Positions 1 through 13,115 of a stretch of 64,000 nucleotides of DNA are shown piece after piece. A program made the translations under genes and the position numbers. The DNA is from Epiperipatus broadwayi (Eukaryota > Onychophora > Udeonychophora > Euonychophora > Peripatidae). Positions within the stretch are counted from its first letter, which is position 1, and each line of letters starts with the position of its first letter. The DNA is taken from positions 1 to 64,000 of the forward strand of contig JAQFVV010013305.1 in assembly GCA_028023455.1 (NCBI GenBank). The letters run 5' to 3'. A model generated the notes under the pieces. The model saw only the letters and a program-made list of their open reading frames with translations, did not search any database and was not told where the DNA came from.

Positions 1-1000
1 ATATATTTATTGACTTAATAAAATTGTACAGATGCATAATAAAAACACTTTGTAAATGTTGACTCATCACATTGTTGGTCTGAAAAAAGTATGCAAGAGC
101 CATTTCAGACTAGTAGTTAAAAATGAGCAGATACGATGACTATTTAGTTGGCATTGCCCCACCTCTGCCAGTACAAAGAATGACCCAATAATGCTAACTT
201 ATCAGCTGGGATAGATGTAGTATGGAATTCAATGCCCCTCTAGAAGATTGACATGTTACCAACACAGACTGCTTCTTCTACAATACACTACAATGTGGAT
301 ATATCGGGTCCACAATTACATGCAGATGCTGTAGGCCATACTAGTAGAGCTCCATGTATTGTTAAACAAAAATCTAGGAGGATAGTATCTTATCATTGTC
401 TTGAAGAGCTTTAAGCTTATCGCAAAATACAGCATTGGGATCCGATGTTGGTTGATGTGACCTTGTCCTTCACGCTGTTGCAAAAGCATATGTCAGGAAG
501 ATTGATAACCTGATTACTGTAAAAGTCTCCAGAGAAGCAGACCTCTCTGATGTCCAGGATTTTTTATCCACTGCTATAAATGCAGGTGTTGAAGATAATT
601 ATTGATCTATTATAACTACAAGACTTAAGGCTAACAGGTGATTAAAGAGACTCCTCACTCCTAAAACAAACGCAAATAATAAAGTCTATTTTATTTAGAA
701 ACGTTATAGTATAAAATATGAACTATTAATAAAATCAAAATCTATCACCTTAATCAGATAATCACAAAGTTTGAAATGAAATATGAAATATAAATATTAA
801 GGTGGATTTATGTAGTTGCTGCCCTAAATTAAAAAATACATAACTGTATTATTGATTCTTTAGACGTATATATATAAAGATGTTGATTATTTATTCATTT
901 ATTTTATTGTATTTCTTTCTGTATATAGTTTATTCATTATAGTAATTTGTCAAGCTTATATATTTATTTGCTAGGAAGTCTATAAAAAAATATTATTTGA
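1..1000. other. Intergenic DNA with a possible coding remnant
   Basis: No gene is recognised. Bases of about 450-640 are less A+T-rich than their surroundings. They hold a + strand reading frame of about 45 codons from GCT at 472 that ends at an in-frame TGA and then continues (readable piece: ADLSDVQDFLSTAINAGVED). I cannot assign it to a family. It may be an old exon or transposon remnant. The rest, 640-1,000, is simple AT-rich sequence. Confidence 0.3.
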
Positions 1001-1030
1001 TCCATAATGTTTGATAGAGGTGGTTTTTAT

Positions 1031-1680
1031 CTAAGGTTCTACTAAAAGTAAATAATTTTTAAATTGATTATCTGCGTAACAGATAGAGATTGATACCGTT
1101 CTATTCCTAACAAGAATTAAATCTAAGGTGCTAATTACAGTGATCCAGCCTCTCAAAAAGGCTGACCACAGAGCCTCTGGATCTAAAATGAATAATTTGG
1201 TAACTGACGTTCCCCCCAAGTAGTTATTGGTGTGCTGTATAATCTTCGTATTAATAAGAGCAATCTTCCCTTGTAGGGACAGGTATGTCCTTGACAAAGT
1301 GACTCGAACCACCTTAGTAGCATTGCTTATGATGGGTTTTTTGTAGGCAGGTACAGACAGGTAGCAGGTGTGTTCACAGACTTGAAGACAGGGAACTCCC
1401 TGTATACCATCGATTGTCTGAGGTTCGCATGAAAAAATTGGATAGTATTTCCTACCAGTGTTGATGCAACCAGGATGATCGACTTGTGAGGATTGATGGA
1501 TAATTTTATAACCTTTAGTAATAGATTGGTAAATGAGTGGAATGAATGGTTGTCTTCAGATATTTACGAGATGGTTGAATCACAAGTATGTCATCCATAT
1601 GCAAAAACCTTGATGTTTTTCTGAAGTCAGGGCGCATATATAGCACTGGAAGCTGATCTAGCTCTTTAACCGGAGAAGTC
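1031..1680 (-). pseudogene. LINE reverse transcriptase palm and thumb fragment
   Basis: The minus strand between 1,620 and 1,440 reads IKVFAY, then (after a one-base shift) MDDILVIQPSRKYL and, further on, KLSINPHKSIILVAS. These correspond to RT motif C (the Y/F-x-D-D catalytic aspartates) and motif D (the 'GLxxNxxKS' block) of non-LTR RTs. A second open segment, 1,312-1,031, carries the thumb-like phrase YLSLQGKIALINT followed by the aromatic and Leu-rich LWSAFLRGWI. Stops and frameshifts between the blocks show that it is inactive. The order matches the endonuclease fragment upstream at 3.0-3.6 kb. Confidence 0.7.
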
Positions 1681-3036
1681 GACGTGCTATGGGAACAGAG
1701 GCCACTCAGCAGTGAGACTCACCTGTGGTATGGATCTATAGAAAGACCTCACGCCAATCCATCTGGAGTAACGTCCCGCTATGGAAATATGAATATCGCC
1801 TTATTATCTCATGTGAGATTGTCCAATATCCGGACCATCTGTTTTGCAGGTCCAACTGAGATAGCAAACGGCAAGAATGAATGTTGAGATCTCACTGTAA
1901 TCAAAAACGTGGCACGCATCCAGCTCGGACTGCCTGAGCGTGCTGATTCTTTCTGCTAGATCTAATGCGATCAAGCTGAATTACTCGCCAACGGTATGTG
2001 CAGCCAGCGCCGATGATCCCTCTCCCCGCATATTGAGAAAGCTGCACATATCCTGTAAAATGGCAGATTCTGAATTTTTCTTTTTATTACCCTCCAGCGA
2101 CTTTGATCAAGGCTGGTGTCATCGATATTTGGTTCTGATACTGCTACAGAGGTAGGATCCGGTTCTTTTGTTTTATCAGAATTGGACACAGGCGATTGGA
2201 TACAGGTGTAGATTACCTCTCCTTTCAGTGGCATGAAGGTAGGCTAACACGTCTAACATAATCCTGCGCAGTATAAAAACTAGGTGAGTGAACACAAACT
2301 TCTGGGATAGCATGAATCCCAGGATGAACACCGTCAGGGAGACTCTGCAACCTACTGGTGATGTCTTGGAGTGTAACACCACGATCTGCCTCTCCGGTTG
2401 TGCTAACCCACTCCAAGGCAGGGTTGTGCGGTGACCTAAGAGAAAGGTTTGAAAGTGGTTCTCTATGTGTAAAATCATATTCGCACCAGTAGGCTACCAC
2501 CATTGATGAGCAATGAAGTAGGAACCTCCTGCTTTCTGGCCCCCAGAGCCCACCTGAGATAGCCCGGGCAGCAATGTTGAGCTGGCAGGTAATTCTTTGC
2601 ATTTTTGTAGCTATTATCTCTGCTACTGCTGATTGTTTTTGATCTGTATGAAGCTTTTAACTCAAGTAAGTATTCAATGTTGATCCTGACCATTGAAGTT
2701 TTTAATTTCAATTCAGGCTGTCTAATTCACGCATCAGTGTGGTTGTTCCCTTAAGCTTGAAGGTGTATTGAGTAATCAGTGACTGAATAATGCCTATAAA
2801 TGTACTCCGGAGCCTAGACCGGGTGTAGGTATATGAGGTTCACCTTGAAAAAGAATGTGCCTCTGAGAAGAATGCCTCAGTGGCGTTAGTTTTAGTGAAC
2901 CTTCTGAGACTCGGTTGACTTTAATTTGTTGAAAGTTGTTCAGCTCTATGGATGCCATAATCGCAAAATGATCCGAAAAAGGCTGTCGGTTGCAGTTTAG
3001 CCTCTATCCCATAGTGCAATTCGGCCGAGTAGAACA

Positions 3037-3571
3037 TTAGATCAGCCAGGAGTGTGCGACTGTTTTTTGTATAGAATGAAAATGCATCCAGGTGGAAAGA
3101 ATCCTCCCATTGAGAAATGCCTTGTTGAGTAGGGGTAAATATTTCTTTGTGAAGGATTCATAGGAGATGTTAAAGTCACCGAGCAGAATGGTAGGTGCAT
3201 TATTATTATTAGTAATTAGGTTATTGTGTGGACTATTTTCAGCAGTGTTGCATGAACATTGACTGTATACATAAATCACATTGAAAGTATTCAAGGAGAA
3301 GGTAAACTCCAAGGCAATTAAGTTCTGATCTAGATAAATTGTTCTGAAAGGAGGTTGGAGCAGAAGATTATTTATTATTACCGACTCCTCCCCTAGCCAC
3401 ATGACCTGTAGATAAATGGGTGAAGCCTATTTTACTAAGTTCTGATTTTATGAAGTAGTTTGAGTTTAGGTGATATTTTGTTTCACTATGAACAACATAT
3501 GTGAGTGGGTTTTGCCTAAAGAAATGACTGATGGCATTAATACGACAGAAGCCACCCTCGGATATTGACAA
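3037..3571 (-). pseudogene. LINE AP-endonuclease domain fragment
   Basis: Two overlapping minus-strand frames (3,571-3,368 and 3,402-3,037) encode successive parts of an exonuclease-endonuclease-phosphatase domain and are joined by a frameshift near 3,370-3,400. The downstream frame has the diagnostic TILLGDFNIS block at about residues 71-80, the conserved GDFN motif that contributes catalytic Asp and Asn in APE-type LINE endonucleases. It is preceded by a hydrophobic strand (FNVIYVYS). The family nicks target DNA to prime reverse transcription. This copy is only a fragment and is frameshifted. The RT part of the same element lies downstream on the same strand. Confidence 0.65.
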
Positions 3572-3590
3572 AACTTATTAATTATTATAC

Positions 3591-6500
3591 ACGTATATAG
3601 CAAACTACAAGATATAAGTTAAACCTGAATGGTTCATTCGATCATTGTGATTATTAAAAAAATTAATGGGACGGTTTATGATGTTTAGTTTACAAAGTCA
3701 CAGTAGCATCAAGAGTCGTGTATTTCTTTGATCAATAGAATTAATTTAAAGATATTTAGAATTTGATAATTTTAAGGATTGTTATAATAAATGGTCATTT
3801 ATACTTGCCTCCCAGGGAAACATTTCTAAACCACCAAAATATGACTGGTCGAGATTTTTTTTTTTTTTATTGGTTTATTTTACTTAAGTTCCTGTACAGC
3901 TATAGTTGATAGAGGCATGCCATGTAGAAATGTCTTAGTAAGCATGAAAGATGGATCATATTCTCTGTAGCAAATGTAAATCCACTGTAAATATTTTGTT
4001 TGTTAATTGGATTGCTACAATGCTATGTTGAATTAAAATTTTGTAGTTTACAATTTGAGTTATTAATAAACATTATGTGTTAATTAAATTTTGCTGTTGT
4101 GTCTTAATATTTTGGTACCCACGAAATCCAGAAATCTTAATCATATGCAAATTTAGACAAATGTTTTAATGCTTATTCCAGTACAGATATATTGCAAAAA
4201 TTTAATTATTAAATTGATATTTTTTTTTTCTGAAGTCTGAAATTTGGTTTTAAGAAACATTCATAACTTGCTTTATAAATTATAAGGTTACATTGCAAAC
4301 ATTTAGATTTACTTTTAAATTAGTTATTATTTTCATTTTCATAAATTTATTGTGTTATGACTAATATCTTGAGTGGACATAAAATCCCTTTTCCCACTAC
4401 TGGTATTTGAATGCGCTCCCAGTTGATTGTAATCTAGTTCAAAATTTAAAGTTAGTAGTATATTCTATTTTAGTTGACAGTTTAATAATTTATAAGATTG
4501 AATTATTATTATTGATTGATGAAAAGTAGATATTAGCTTAGAGATCAAGCGCATGTCTACTTAAGTTTTATAGCTGGGATAACATTCATTGGTCATCGAT
4601 AAATTTGTAAATCATCAATAAAATTTAGCTTTCCTGATTCGAACCCTGATACTAGTTGTGAATTAAGAACTCAGGAATTTATGATTATAGAATTAATGTA
4701 GTATTATGAATTAATTAATTAAATCAATAAGACTGTTCATCTGATCATGAAAATATGACAGTGTGGAGAAGTTAAAGATAGTGAAGTTTAGTGGGAGAGG
4801 AGAGTGCAGAGAAGTTATTATTGGAAATAAATTAATTATAACTATGGTGTTGGTGATTTATGTGGGCAGTACTGAGGTCATTAAAGGGTTATGAGTGTGA
4901 GTTGAGGTTTTTCTTTCTCTCTTAGCTTATTGGTAATATTTATTATGTTAATTATTAGTATAATTCTTGGTGTTCTTGGCATGAGTTACCAAAGTAATTA
5001 TAAAACCCTAAGCATAAGCAAGAGGGGATTGGTATTTTATTTGCTCTCTATGAGATATAAAACAGCTGTGTTTGATTCATGTGACTGTTATTTATGAGCA
5101 CATGATACCCAAGTCAGTCCATTCCCTTTTGTGATTTACAATTTGGCTGGCTTGATTTAAGAAACTAATTTAAGAAGAGAATTAAATCTAGATATTTGCA
5201 AGTTAAAATTATTTTAGAAGTTAAAAAATTGCTTCCCTTGTAAGTTTATGATTTGTAAATCTATGACTCCATCGAATCGGTGCAGCAGCTGTTCTATTAA
5301 AGTTACAATTTGGTGCCCTGTTATCTGTCTTTCTCTTCCCTCTCCAACAGGGTTTACAATATATATATATACATATGTGTGAATTTATATACTTTCAACA
5401 AGGAATTAATTAGGAAAAGGATATTTTTAATAACTTTATTATTTTGTCAAATCAAAAATATGATGTAAATGGCAGTGTGCACTTAAATTGCTAAATGCAC
5501 ACACATCTATGTTAAATATTATAAAAAGGAAAAAGAATATTTTTATTGTTAAATGACAATTAAATATGTGAATAAATTGTTATACTGCACATCTGTTGTA
5601 AACTTAATATAGGTAAATTTTAATCATTTATTGTATTTTTATATCACGATTCAAATATGTCCAGAAATTGTACATGTCTGTGTGCGGAGATATATAGGTG
5701 TTGTATATTGGAACGTATATCTAAATCACAATGTAATAATTTGAATTTTGTATATTAATCAAAATTAGAAGGCTTATATGTGTATAGCCATGTTCTACAG
5801 ATTTTAATTTCATTTTTTTTATTGCTGTTAATACACTTGTATTTCATTGTTAAAATTATTCCAGTGTTTTTGATTCTAAATGGTTTTTAGAATATTATGC
5901 TGCATCATCTTTTGATTACAGTAACAATTATGGGGCTTATGTTCTCTGAGCTAAATTTGTGCATAACAATCTGATATATAAAAGGGATGTATATTAGTGC
6001 TTATGGGCATCCAGCTGACATTGTGCTGGTTTAGCATTAAGAGTATATTCTTTAAAGTTTATGCACTACATTTTATTTAGTTTAGTCTCTATTAGAAATT
6101 AAGTTTATAATTGGCCAGTACACTAATGCTACTAAGTAGTCAGATCATTGATTAATCTCCCAGTATTACTGTTTTATAGTTATGTATTCTGATGGATTAG
6201 TACTTAAGTTGGTGCATCCAAATTAATGTTTAAATAATTACCCCAAGCTAGCAAAAGCTAAATAGTTGATCTGGTCTATCACTCATAATGATGAGTATTA
6301 CTTATACTTATTCATAATGCTGGTGAATTTATAATTAATTATGCTTATATGTAGTGAGTTAACTAGGCTTATCTCTCAGAGAGATGTCAAGATCTCTCAT
6401 GCTTTTGTAATATATAACATTACTTATATATTTTTTGATATTAATCATTATTTTAATAATTTTATATCTTATATCCTTAATATTATATCTTATATATATT

Positions 6501-7541
6501 AAATTTCATTATTTGAAATATTTATTTTGTTTACTTGGGGTTGATGATGTATTTGCCATCACTCTACCTTCACCTCAAGTATGACCTTATAATTTCATCT
6601 GTTATAATATAAAAGATAGATGCCGCTATATATGCAATGTAGATTGAAGCTTAAAAAATAGTTCCATCACATTGAAAAGGGCAAAAATAAATATTTGCTG
6701 AAAAAAGCTTTTCTGCATTATTATTTTTATTATATATATATATACACACAATTATTGCTGTTATGTAAAGATATTTTATATAATATTGTGTGATTTATTT
6801 AATATATGAAAAAGCAGCATAATGAATTAAATTTCTTTCAATTTTTGATGATTATGTATGTGTATATGCTAATATTTAAAGATGTTTTGCTTCAGCAAGC
6901 TTTATTCCAGGCAAACACAACATCAGTGTAGTTGAGAGGAATTAGCAGAAGCAGAATCCTTTCTGTAGAATGTCTAGTAATGCCATATATATGTCAAGGC
7001 AGCATATTATGACTAATTTGATAAACATAAAATAATTTAATAAAAAAAATACAAATAGACTAGCTTTTAAAAGTAGTTTTTATGGTTATATTTCATCAAG
7101 CCAAACCTAACTCCTATCACTCCCTCTATTCTCATATACTTTTTGATGGAGAGTAAGTTTTACAGGTACATCTTTGTGGAACTCATTTATCTCATAAATA
7201 AACATTGTAGCCTTTATTTCCTTTTGTTTTCAATCTTGCCAACTATCAGAATTTTTTCGTGCGAATCATTGATTCTCTTAACATTTCCACACTGACAATT
7301 TTTTTCTCACTATTTTGTTTCCCAGTGAGCTTCAAAACTTTTTTTTTTTTTACAATTTATTATTGAGCCTTTTTGTTTTTTGTTGGATTTTAAGCATATA
7401 ACACTGGGAAATCATATATGGATAGTTCTCACTTTTGACTTTAATATCTATAGTTAAATGCTCAAGAATAAATAGCCTTATACGTATCACAATTCTGTAC
7501 TGGATTTTTTTTTCTTCTGTCTTTATTGTTGCAAATTTAGA
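3591..7541. other. AT-rich intergenic DNA, no gene seen
   Basis: About 4 kb of A/T-rich sequence with (TA)n tracts (for example 5,360-5,372 and 6,733-6,746) and poly-T runs. No ORF with recognisable domains and no paired inverted repeats of length were found. A short piece near 5,998-6,050 (GACATTGTGCTGGTTTAGCA) resembles the inner part of the foldback family seen complete at 51.96-52.54 kb. Confidence 0.5.
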
Positions 7542-7549
7542 TCCTAGAA

Positions 7550-7735
7550 CAGCTATTCTCAACCCATGGTCAGGACCCCATTGATGGTCAAACAATCCTT
7601 TCACAGGAGTTGCCTAAGACCATTGGAAAACACATTTTTAATTCATAACAGTAGCAAAATTAAAGGTTGGGGGGTCACCACAACCTAAGGAACTGTATTA
7701 AAGGGTCGCAGCATTAGAAAGGTTGAGAGCCACTA
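7550..7735 (-). mobile_element. SPIN-like non-autonomous hAT element (MITE)
   Basis: This is a 186-bp element with hAT-type ends: CAGCTATTCTCAACCC on the left and GGTTGAGAGCCACTA on the right. It is bounded by an exact 8-bp target-site duplication, TCCTAGAA, at 7,542-7,549 and 7,736-7,743. Read on the minus strand, the body has the phrases CTTTCTAATGCTGCGACCC, TTTAATACAGTTCCT, GTTGTGGTGACCCCCCAACC, TTTTGCTACTGTTATGAATT and TTTTCCAATGGTCTTAGGC. I recognise these as the layout of the short internally deleted SPIN elements described in tetrapods, Rhodnius and a pond snail. SPIN transposase acts in trans and this copy encodes nothing. The family assignment rests on recognition from memory. The TIR and TSD are visible directly. 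Confidence 0.88.
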
Positions 7736-7743
7736 TCCTAGAA

Positions 7744-9334
7744 AGACAAATTTATTCATTAATTTGTTTGTTTTTTATTTTATTTTGTGTTTTACCAGTA
7801 GATATATTTGTTTATTTTTTATCCTTTTTTTTTTTTTTTTGATGCTTAGATATATTTCAACTAAATTATTTTTTCACTTCAAGAAAAATAAAATTTGAAA
7901 TATTTTTCATTAATATTGTGTCTTCATATTGCAAATTGTTGTTTTTGTTTTACTTTTTATTTTTACAAAAATTTTTATATCTTTTAACATGATCACTACA
8001 AAAAATAAATAGTTTTAAATAATTTCTCTCTGACATATGAAATCATTGTGGATTACCAATATCCATTTTCATTTTAGTTTTTTTTCATTTACTTTTAAGT
8101 AAGTGGGAGGGGGGGGTATGGTATTTTGATAAACCCTGTCTTCTGAAATATGTCTGTAATTTTGAATGATCAATACAACAACAACAAAAAAAAAAATTTT
8201 ATTTCTTTACTATTTTCATCATTCATCTAATGTTAGCAATATGTTCTTGAGCACATTGGCTTTTCCAACAGAAACTTATTCAACTGCCATGTGAAATTAA
8301 CTATAGGATTTTTTTTTAAAAAGTAAAGGGGGAGGTGCTTTTTTATTCATGTTAATTAGATTAGATTTTTGGGTGTATAAGTTTAATTATGTTTGCACAT
8401 CAAATGTGATATATATAGAAATATTTGCTATATTTATTTATTCATCATATAGTGTATTACTTGGTTGGTAGGTCAAGTACCAAAGTAATTGGGGAAAATA
8501 TTTTTGTCTCTGCTTTCTTGTTAAATCACATCGTTTTTTCAGCATAAAAAGGGATTGACTTATTACAATTGCATTCAATTAATGAACTTTTTTTTACTTA
8601 TCTTCTTTCAGTTGGTATCATTTCAGAACTCTCCAACTTTCAATTCCTATCATGTTCAATAATAGTTTAAACTGTTCAGAGCAAAACGTCCAAGCTCAGA
8701 TATTCCAGAAATCAAATGATTTTGAATATCATTGTGAGAAGTTGAAGCCAAATAGTTTCACCCAAATAACAAAACTGAATTGCTGTTTTTCTATATTCTT
8801 CAGAGGCATTTTGTGCCAGGAACTTTTTCAGGACTTATATTTCTTTCTTGAAAATTTTTTATTGAGATAAATAAAAATCTAATTCTATTTTAATAGCTTA
8901 TAATGTATTGCACCACTGTACAAATTTTTCTGTTCTATATAGATATAGTTTTTTGTTAACTGAAAGGAGACCCTTTGATTCCTCTTAGAAGCCTTAAAGG
9001 AACTGAGCAATGCAAATTCCTAATGTTTACTCCATATGTTCTTGTTATTCGTATAGTATAAAAATGTGGTTGGGCTGCTCACCAACACGCATTAGTTAGC
9101 ATGATGAGTTTATTGGCATTTTACTTCTGAATTTAATATTCCAGAAACATTATGGTCTTTCTGCTCAGCTGACTAATAGCTCTTAACTGAAATATCAGTT
9201 GCATTTTCTTGAAGGCAGAATGAATGTGTGTGTGAATGAAAAAAAAATTTGTAATAGATATTTACAATCATGACAGACAAAACTCTCATTACCAGAAGGC
9301 TGTGAAGTTACCAATCAAGGCAGACCTTTTATTT
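7744..9334. other. AT-rich intergenic DNA, no gene seen
   Basis: Poly-T and poly-A runs, a short G-run near 8,107-8,116, and otherwise featureless AT-rich sequence. A 72-codon open frame at 8,652-8,870 has no recognisable motif and normal AT-rich composition. I treat it as chance. Confidence 0.5.
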
Positions 9335-12045
9335 AGGTACTTACAACTGCAGGTCACTTTCATGTGAATGAAGATTGCAAGAGTTGGAAAAAGAACTGTT
9401 TCATATTAAATGGAATATTATTGGACTTTGTGAAGTTAGAAGAAAAGGTGAAATGTACTCTACTACAAAGGCACAAACATTGGAACTAGTGGAAGAACAG
9501 CATTCTGGAGATTGATAATTTATCAGACAGAGTGGCAAGATCAGTTTTTCAACTTTAAAGCAGATACCAAATGCAGATAATTCAGGTTTATGCCCCAACA
9601 AGTTCTCATAGTGATGAAGTAGTAGAGGATTTTTATATGGATATACAAAAGGTTTTTGATCAGACCAAATAACATTTTAAAATTGTTATAGAAGACTTTA
9701 GTGCTAGAATTGGTAAACAATTGGAAAATGAAAGTGATATAGGTAAATTTGATTATAATATTAGAAATGAGAGAATAAATAGTCTTGTAGGGTTTGCAGA
9801 AAAAGAGAAACTATATTATGATTTTTTTTTTTTTTTTTTAAGAAAAATATTAAAAGGAAATGGACATGGAAGTATCCAAATGAAGGTACAGAAGAATTGA
9901 ATTATATTTTGACTAACAGAAAATACATATTTCAAGATTGTAATGTTGTTCATAAATTCAACACAGGAAATGATCATCAATTAGTGAGATGTAATTAAAA
10001 AAAAAAATATTCACAATTGATATTCCTAATCTTCAGAAATATTCTAATGAATTTAAATTATAACTTTCAAATCATTTTCAAATATTAGCAGATTTTGAAC
10101 ATGAATCAGGTTTGAATGAAATCAATAAATGATACACTTTTAAAAACTGTAACAAAGATAGCTGGTATAAAAAAGCAGCAATTGACCAATAAAATTTCTA
10201 CTGAGACTAGAGAATTTATGAAGAAAAGAACGAATATTAAGATATATAAAAATGATGCATTAAGAAGAATTGAATATAGAATTTTATAAAATAGTGCGGA
10301 AAAGAATTGATAATGTTATAAGAAAATATAAGTGTGAACTAGCAAGGAAAGTTATAGAAGAGAATAAAATTATCAAGAGTTTAAAGCAACATTTTGCTAT
10401 TGATAGGGAACTTATATCTGCAATAAGAAAAAAAATGGAATTATTATTAAATAGAGAGATATGAAATGTGTAGAAAAGTCCTACAAGAATTATATACTAA
10501 TAAGGAACAAATACCTCCTACAACTATTATATCTTCTAAATTGCCCAGGATTTTAAATGAAGAAATGAGAAATGCAATTAAATTTATGAAGAAGGGAAAA
10601 GCTCTGGGTAATAATGAAATTATAATTTATATCTTAAAAGAAGCAGATGAAGAAATGGAAAAAAATTTGCAAAGTTATATACAAATGTCTAAAGGATAAA
10701 GATGTACCAGATAATTGTAAGAATGCAGTATTAATATTTAAAAACTGTGACAAAGAAGATATTAGAAATTACAGACTATCAGGTTTTTATCAGTTTTATA
10801 CTAAATTTTTACCAAGATAATTAGAACTCATCTACAGAGAACTGTAGATTTTAACAACCAAAAGAACAATCTGGATTTAAAAATGATTTTAGTACAATGG
10901 ATCATATCTAAGCATTGAAAGAAGTTATAGAAAGGTCCAATGAATATGAGTTACCATTATGCTTTTAGATTTGTAGATTATGAAAAGACATTTGATTCTA
11001 TAAACATTTTTTCTATGATTAAAGCATTGGATCATCAAGTTATAGACCCAGGATATTGTCATATTCTAAAGAATACTTTTAAAAATGCAATAGCAACAAT
11101 TAGATGACATAATGATACTAGAAAGGTTAACATTGAGAAGTGTGTAAGACAGAGTGACTCCATATCTTCAAAATTTTTCACCAGCAATGCTGCAAGAAGT
11201 ATTTTGTGGATTAAAATAAGAAGCTAAAGGAATAAAAGTAAATGAAGATTATTTAAGTCATTTAGATTTTGCAGATGATGTATAGTAGTTGTTTTTGCAA
11301 ATAATACTTGAGTTTCAGGAAATGTTGCAAGAATTAATTGATGAAAGTAAAAAAAAATAGGTCTAATGGTAAATGTTAAAAGGATTAATGTTCAATAAAT
11401 TTTCTCATAAGATAAAAATGAAGATTGATAATGGTGAGTTAGAAGAAATTAACAACTACAAATACCTTAGTCAGATTACTACAGATGGAAACATAATGTA
11501 TGAAATTAATCATAGAATTAAACTTGTTTGGAGTCCATTCGGTAGAAATAACTTAGTATTAAAAGGAAATATGTCTATATGTTTGAAAAGGAAGGTTTTT
11601 AATAAATGTATTTTATTAGTTCTGACTTTTAGATCTGAAACTTGAACCCTTAACAGAAGAGCAATATCAGAGACTTTAGACCACTGAAAGTGGTATGGAG
11701 AGATGCAAGTTAGGAGTAACAAGAAGATTAAAAATGCAATACATGGGTAAGAGAACAAACAGGTGTTATTGACATTGTTGAAAGAATTGAGAGACTCAAA
11801 TGGAATTGAGTTGGACATATTGCTAAAAGAGATGATAGATGGACAGTTGAAATCTTAAACTGGATTCCAAGAGATTGTAAAAAACCCAGAAAGAGACCTC
11901 ATGTGAGATTGATGGATGGAATAAGGAAGTGTGTGGGGGTAATGTAGAGAAGAGAGCTAGACATTGGAGAAGATGGATTGATCTTGGAGAGACCTACATT
12001 CTGCAATGGATTGATAGTGGTTGACAATGATGATGATTTAATAAC
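9335..12045 (+). mobile_element. RTE-type LINE, nearly full length but decayed
   Basis: The + strand carries the modules of an RTE-clade LINE in order. At 9,340-9,400 is TYNCRSLS then RLQELEKELFH. At 9,402-9,452 is HIKWNIIGLCEVRRKGE, the endonuclease N-terminus often annotated 'craniofacial development protein 2-like'. At 10,540-10,700 is EEMRNAIKFMKKGKA (RT finger). At 11,268-11,279 is FADD (RT catalytic motif), followed by a frameshifted QEMLQELIDES region. At 11,790-11,838 is RLKWN-stop-VGHIAKRDDR, the C-terminal tail of the family with TGA in place of Trp. The 3' end is a GATGATGAT-like simple repeat (about 12,025-12,037) as in many RTE elements. Numerous stops and frameshifts make it non-functional. 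Confidence 0.85.
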
Positions 12046-12842
12046 AAACGAAGTATTAATAGATTAATTCATATGATATCAAAAATAATGGAAAACCATC
12101 TCTGTCTAGTTTTCTTATTAATTACATTACTTTTCAATAGAAAATACTATACCCATTACTAATACTTTCTTATTAATTATAAAATAATTCTGTAATCGTT
12201 TATTTTGGGGAATTATTTAGGTGGGAGTATAAAGTCACTCTTACTTTTATAAAGTTATTGGGAGTGTATTGCCATAAGATATTTGATATCGCTGATAATG
12301 AATTTTAAATATATATATTTATTTTTCTTTCACTTGTTTTAAAATAACTCAATTAACATTTTTAGGTCCTCACATATTATACTGTATATTTAATAATCCA
12401 TAAATGTTATTCGTAAATTTTTTTCTTGTATAAAAAAAATATATATTATTGATTTTAAAAAAGATAACTAATGTTGTTATTACTTTTTTCTTTTTGCTTT
12501 TAGCTAAAGTTGTATATCTAGCTCTATCATTTACCCTAAGGATGTAGTTTGGTTTTTCATTTTGCTATTAATAACTTTTTTGTTTTGTTTTAAAAATTGT
12601 ATTTTTGAAAGGTGGTTAATCACAAAAACTTTGTTTATAAAAATTTATAGAAGTTTCTCTCATACCATAAATTATGAATTTATCTATTTGTTTTTATTTA
12701 TACGTTTAAAAAAAAAAAAAAATCGAAAAGAGTTATTTGATCAGCGTTTTTAGATTTAATTTGAATACAAGTAGTTTCTTGTTCGTTTTCCCATCGCTCT
12801 AAATCTTTTTAAGAAGTTTGCCTTGAAAGTCATAGTAATAAA
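12046..12842. other. AT-rich DNA upstream of SPT4
   Basis: No gene or repeat is recognised between the 3' end of the LINE and the E-box pair. Poly-A and poly-T runs occur, for example at 12,709-12,722. Confidence 0.5.
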
Positions 12843-12861
12843 CACGTGATTGTCACGTGAC
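12843..12861 (+). promoter_or_regulatory. Two CACGTG E-boxes, one a full CLEAR palindrome
   Basis: CACGTG occurs at 12,843-12,848 and again at 12,854-12,859. The second lies in GTCACGTGAC (12,852-12,861), identical to the CLEAR element bound by TFEB/MITF-type bHLH-Zip factors in vertebrates. In such AT-rich sequence two such sites 11 bp apart are unlikely by chance. They lie about 255 bp upstream of the SPT4 start codon, a plausible promoter position. The role in this organism is inferred. Confidence 0.5.
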
Positions 12862-13115
12862 TTTCCCCACATTTTTGAATGAATGATCTTTATTAAAGTT
12901 TTTTTACCTCCTCTTTTTTACCTTAAACTTGTTATGTTAAAAATTACCGTGGAAAATCTTATATTGCTATCTACTTACTAACTCAAAAATTATTATTTTT
13001 TTTTTAAACGTCATTTTTATTATGAATTTATGAATGGAATACTGGGAAAAAAAATTTATCCGGAAAGTTGTGATTTATTTGTGAACGGATTTTTATTCTC
13101 GTACAAAACTATAGG

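Larger units (their letters stand above)
1020..3590 (-). mobile_element. Decayed non-LTR retrotransposon (LINE), minus strand
   Basis: Read on the minus strand, the modules come in the normal LINE order: an AP-type endonuclease (about 3,571-3,037), then reverse transcriptase palm motifs (about 1,680-1,440), then a thumb segment (1,312-1,031). Frames change repeatedly and stops are frequent, so the copy is dead. The stretch 2,700-1,700 between endonuclease and YxDD motif stays partly open but I could not align it by eye to known RT blocks. It could be RT palm or a separate old insertion. The thumb phrase YLSLQGKIALINT resembles L1/Tx1-type elements more than RTE, so the clade is a guess. No poly-A tail or target-site duplication was identified. 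Confidence 0.7.

Noticed and set aside
1684-2155. Plus-strand frames of 67 and 71 codons
   Set aside because: They lie antisense to the decayed minus-strand LINE and show no domain, so they are shadows.
8652-8870. 72-codon open frame as a small gene
   Set aside because: No motif, no supporting context, and a length expected by chance at this scale.
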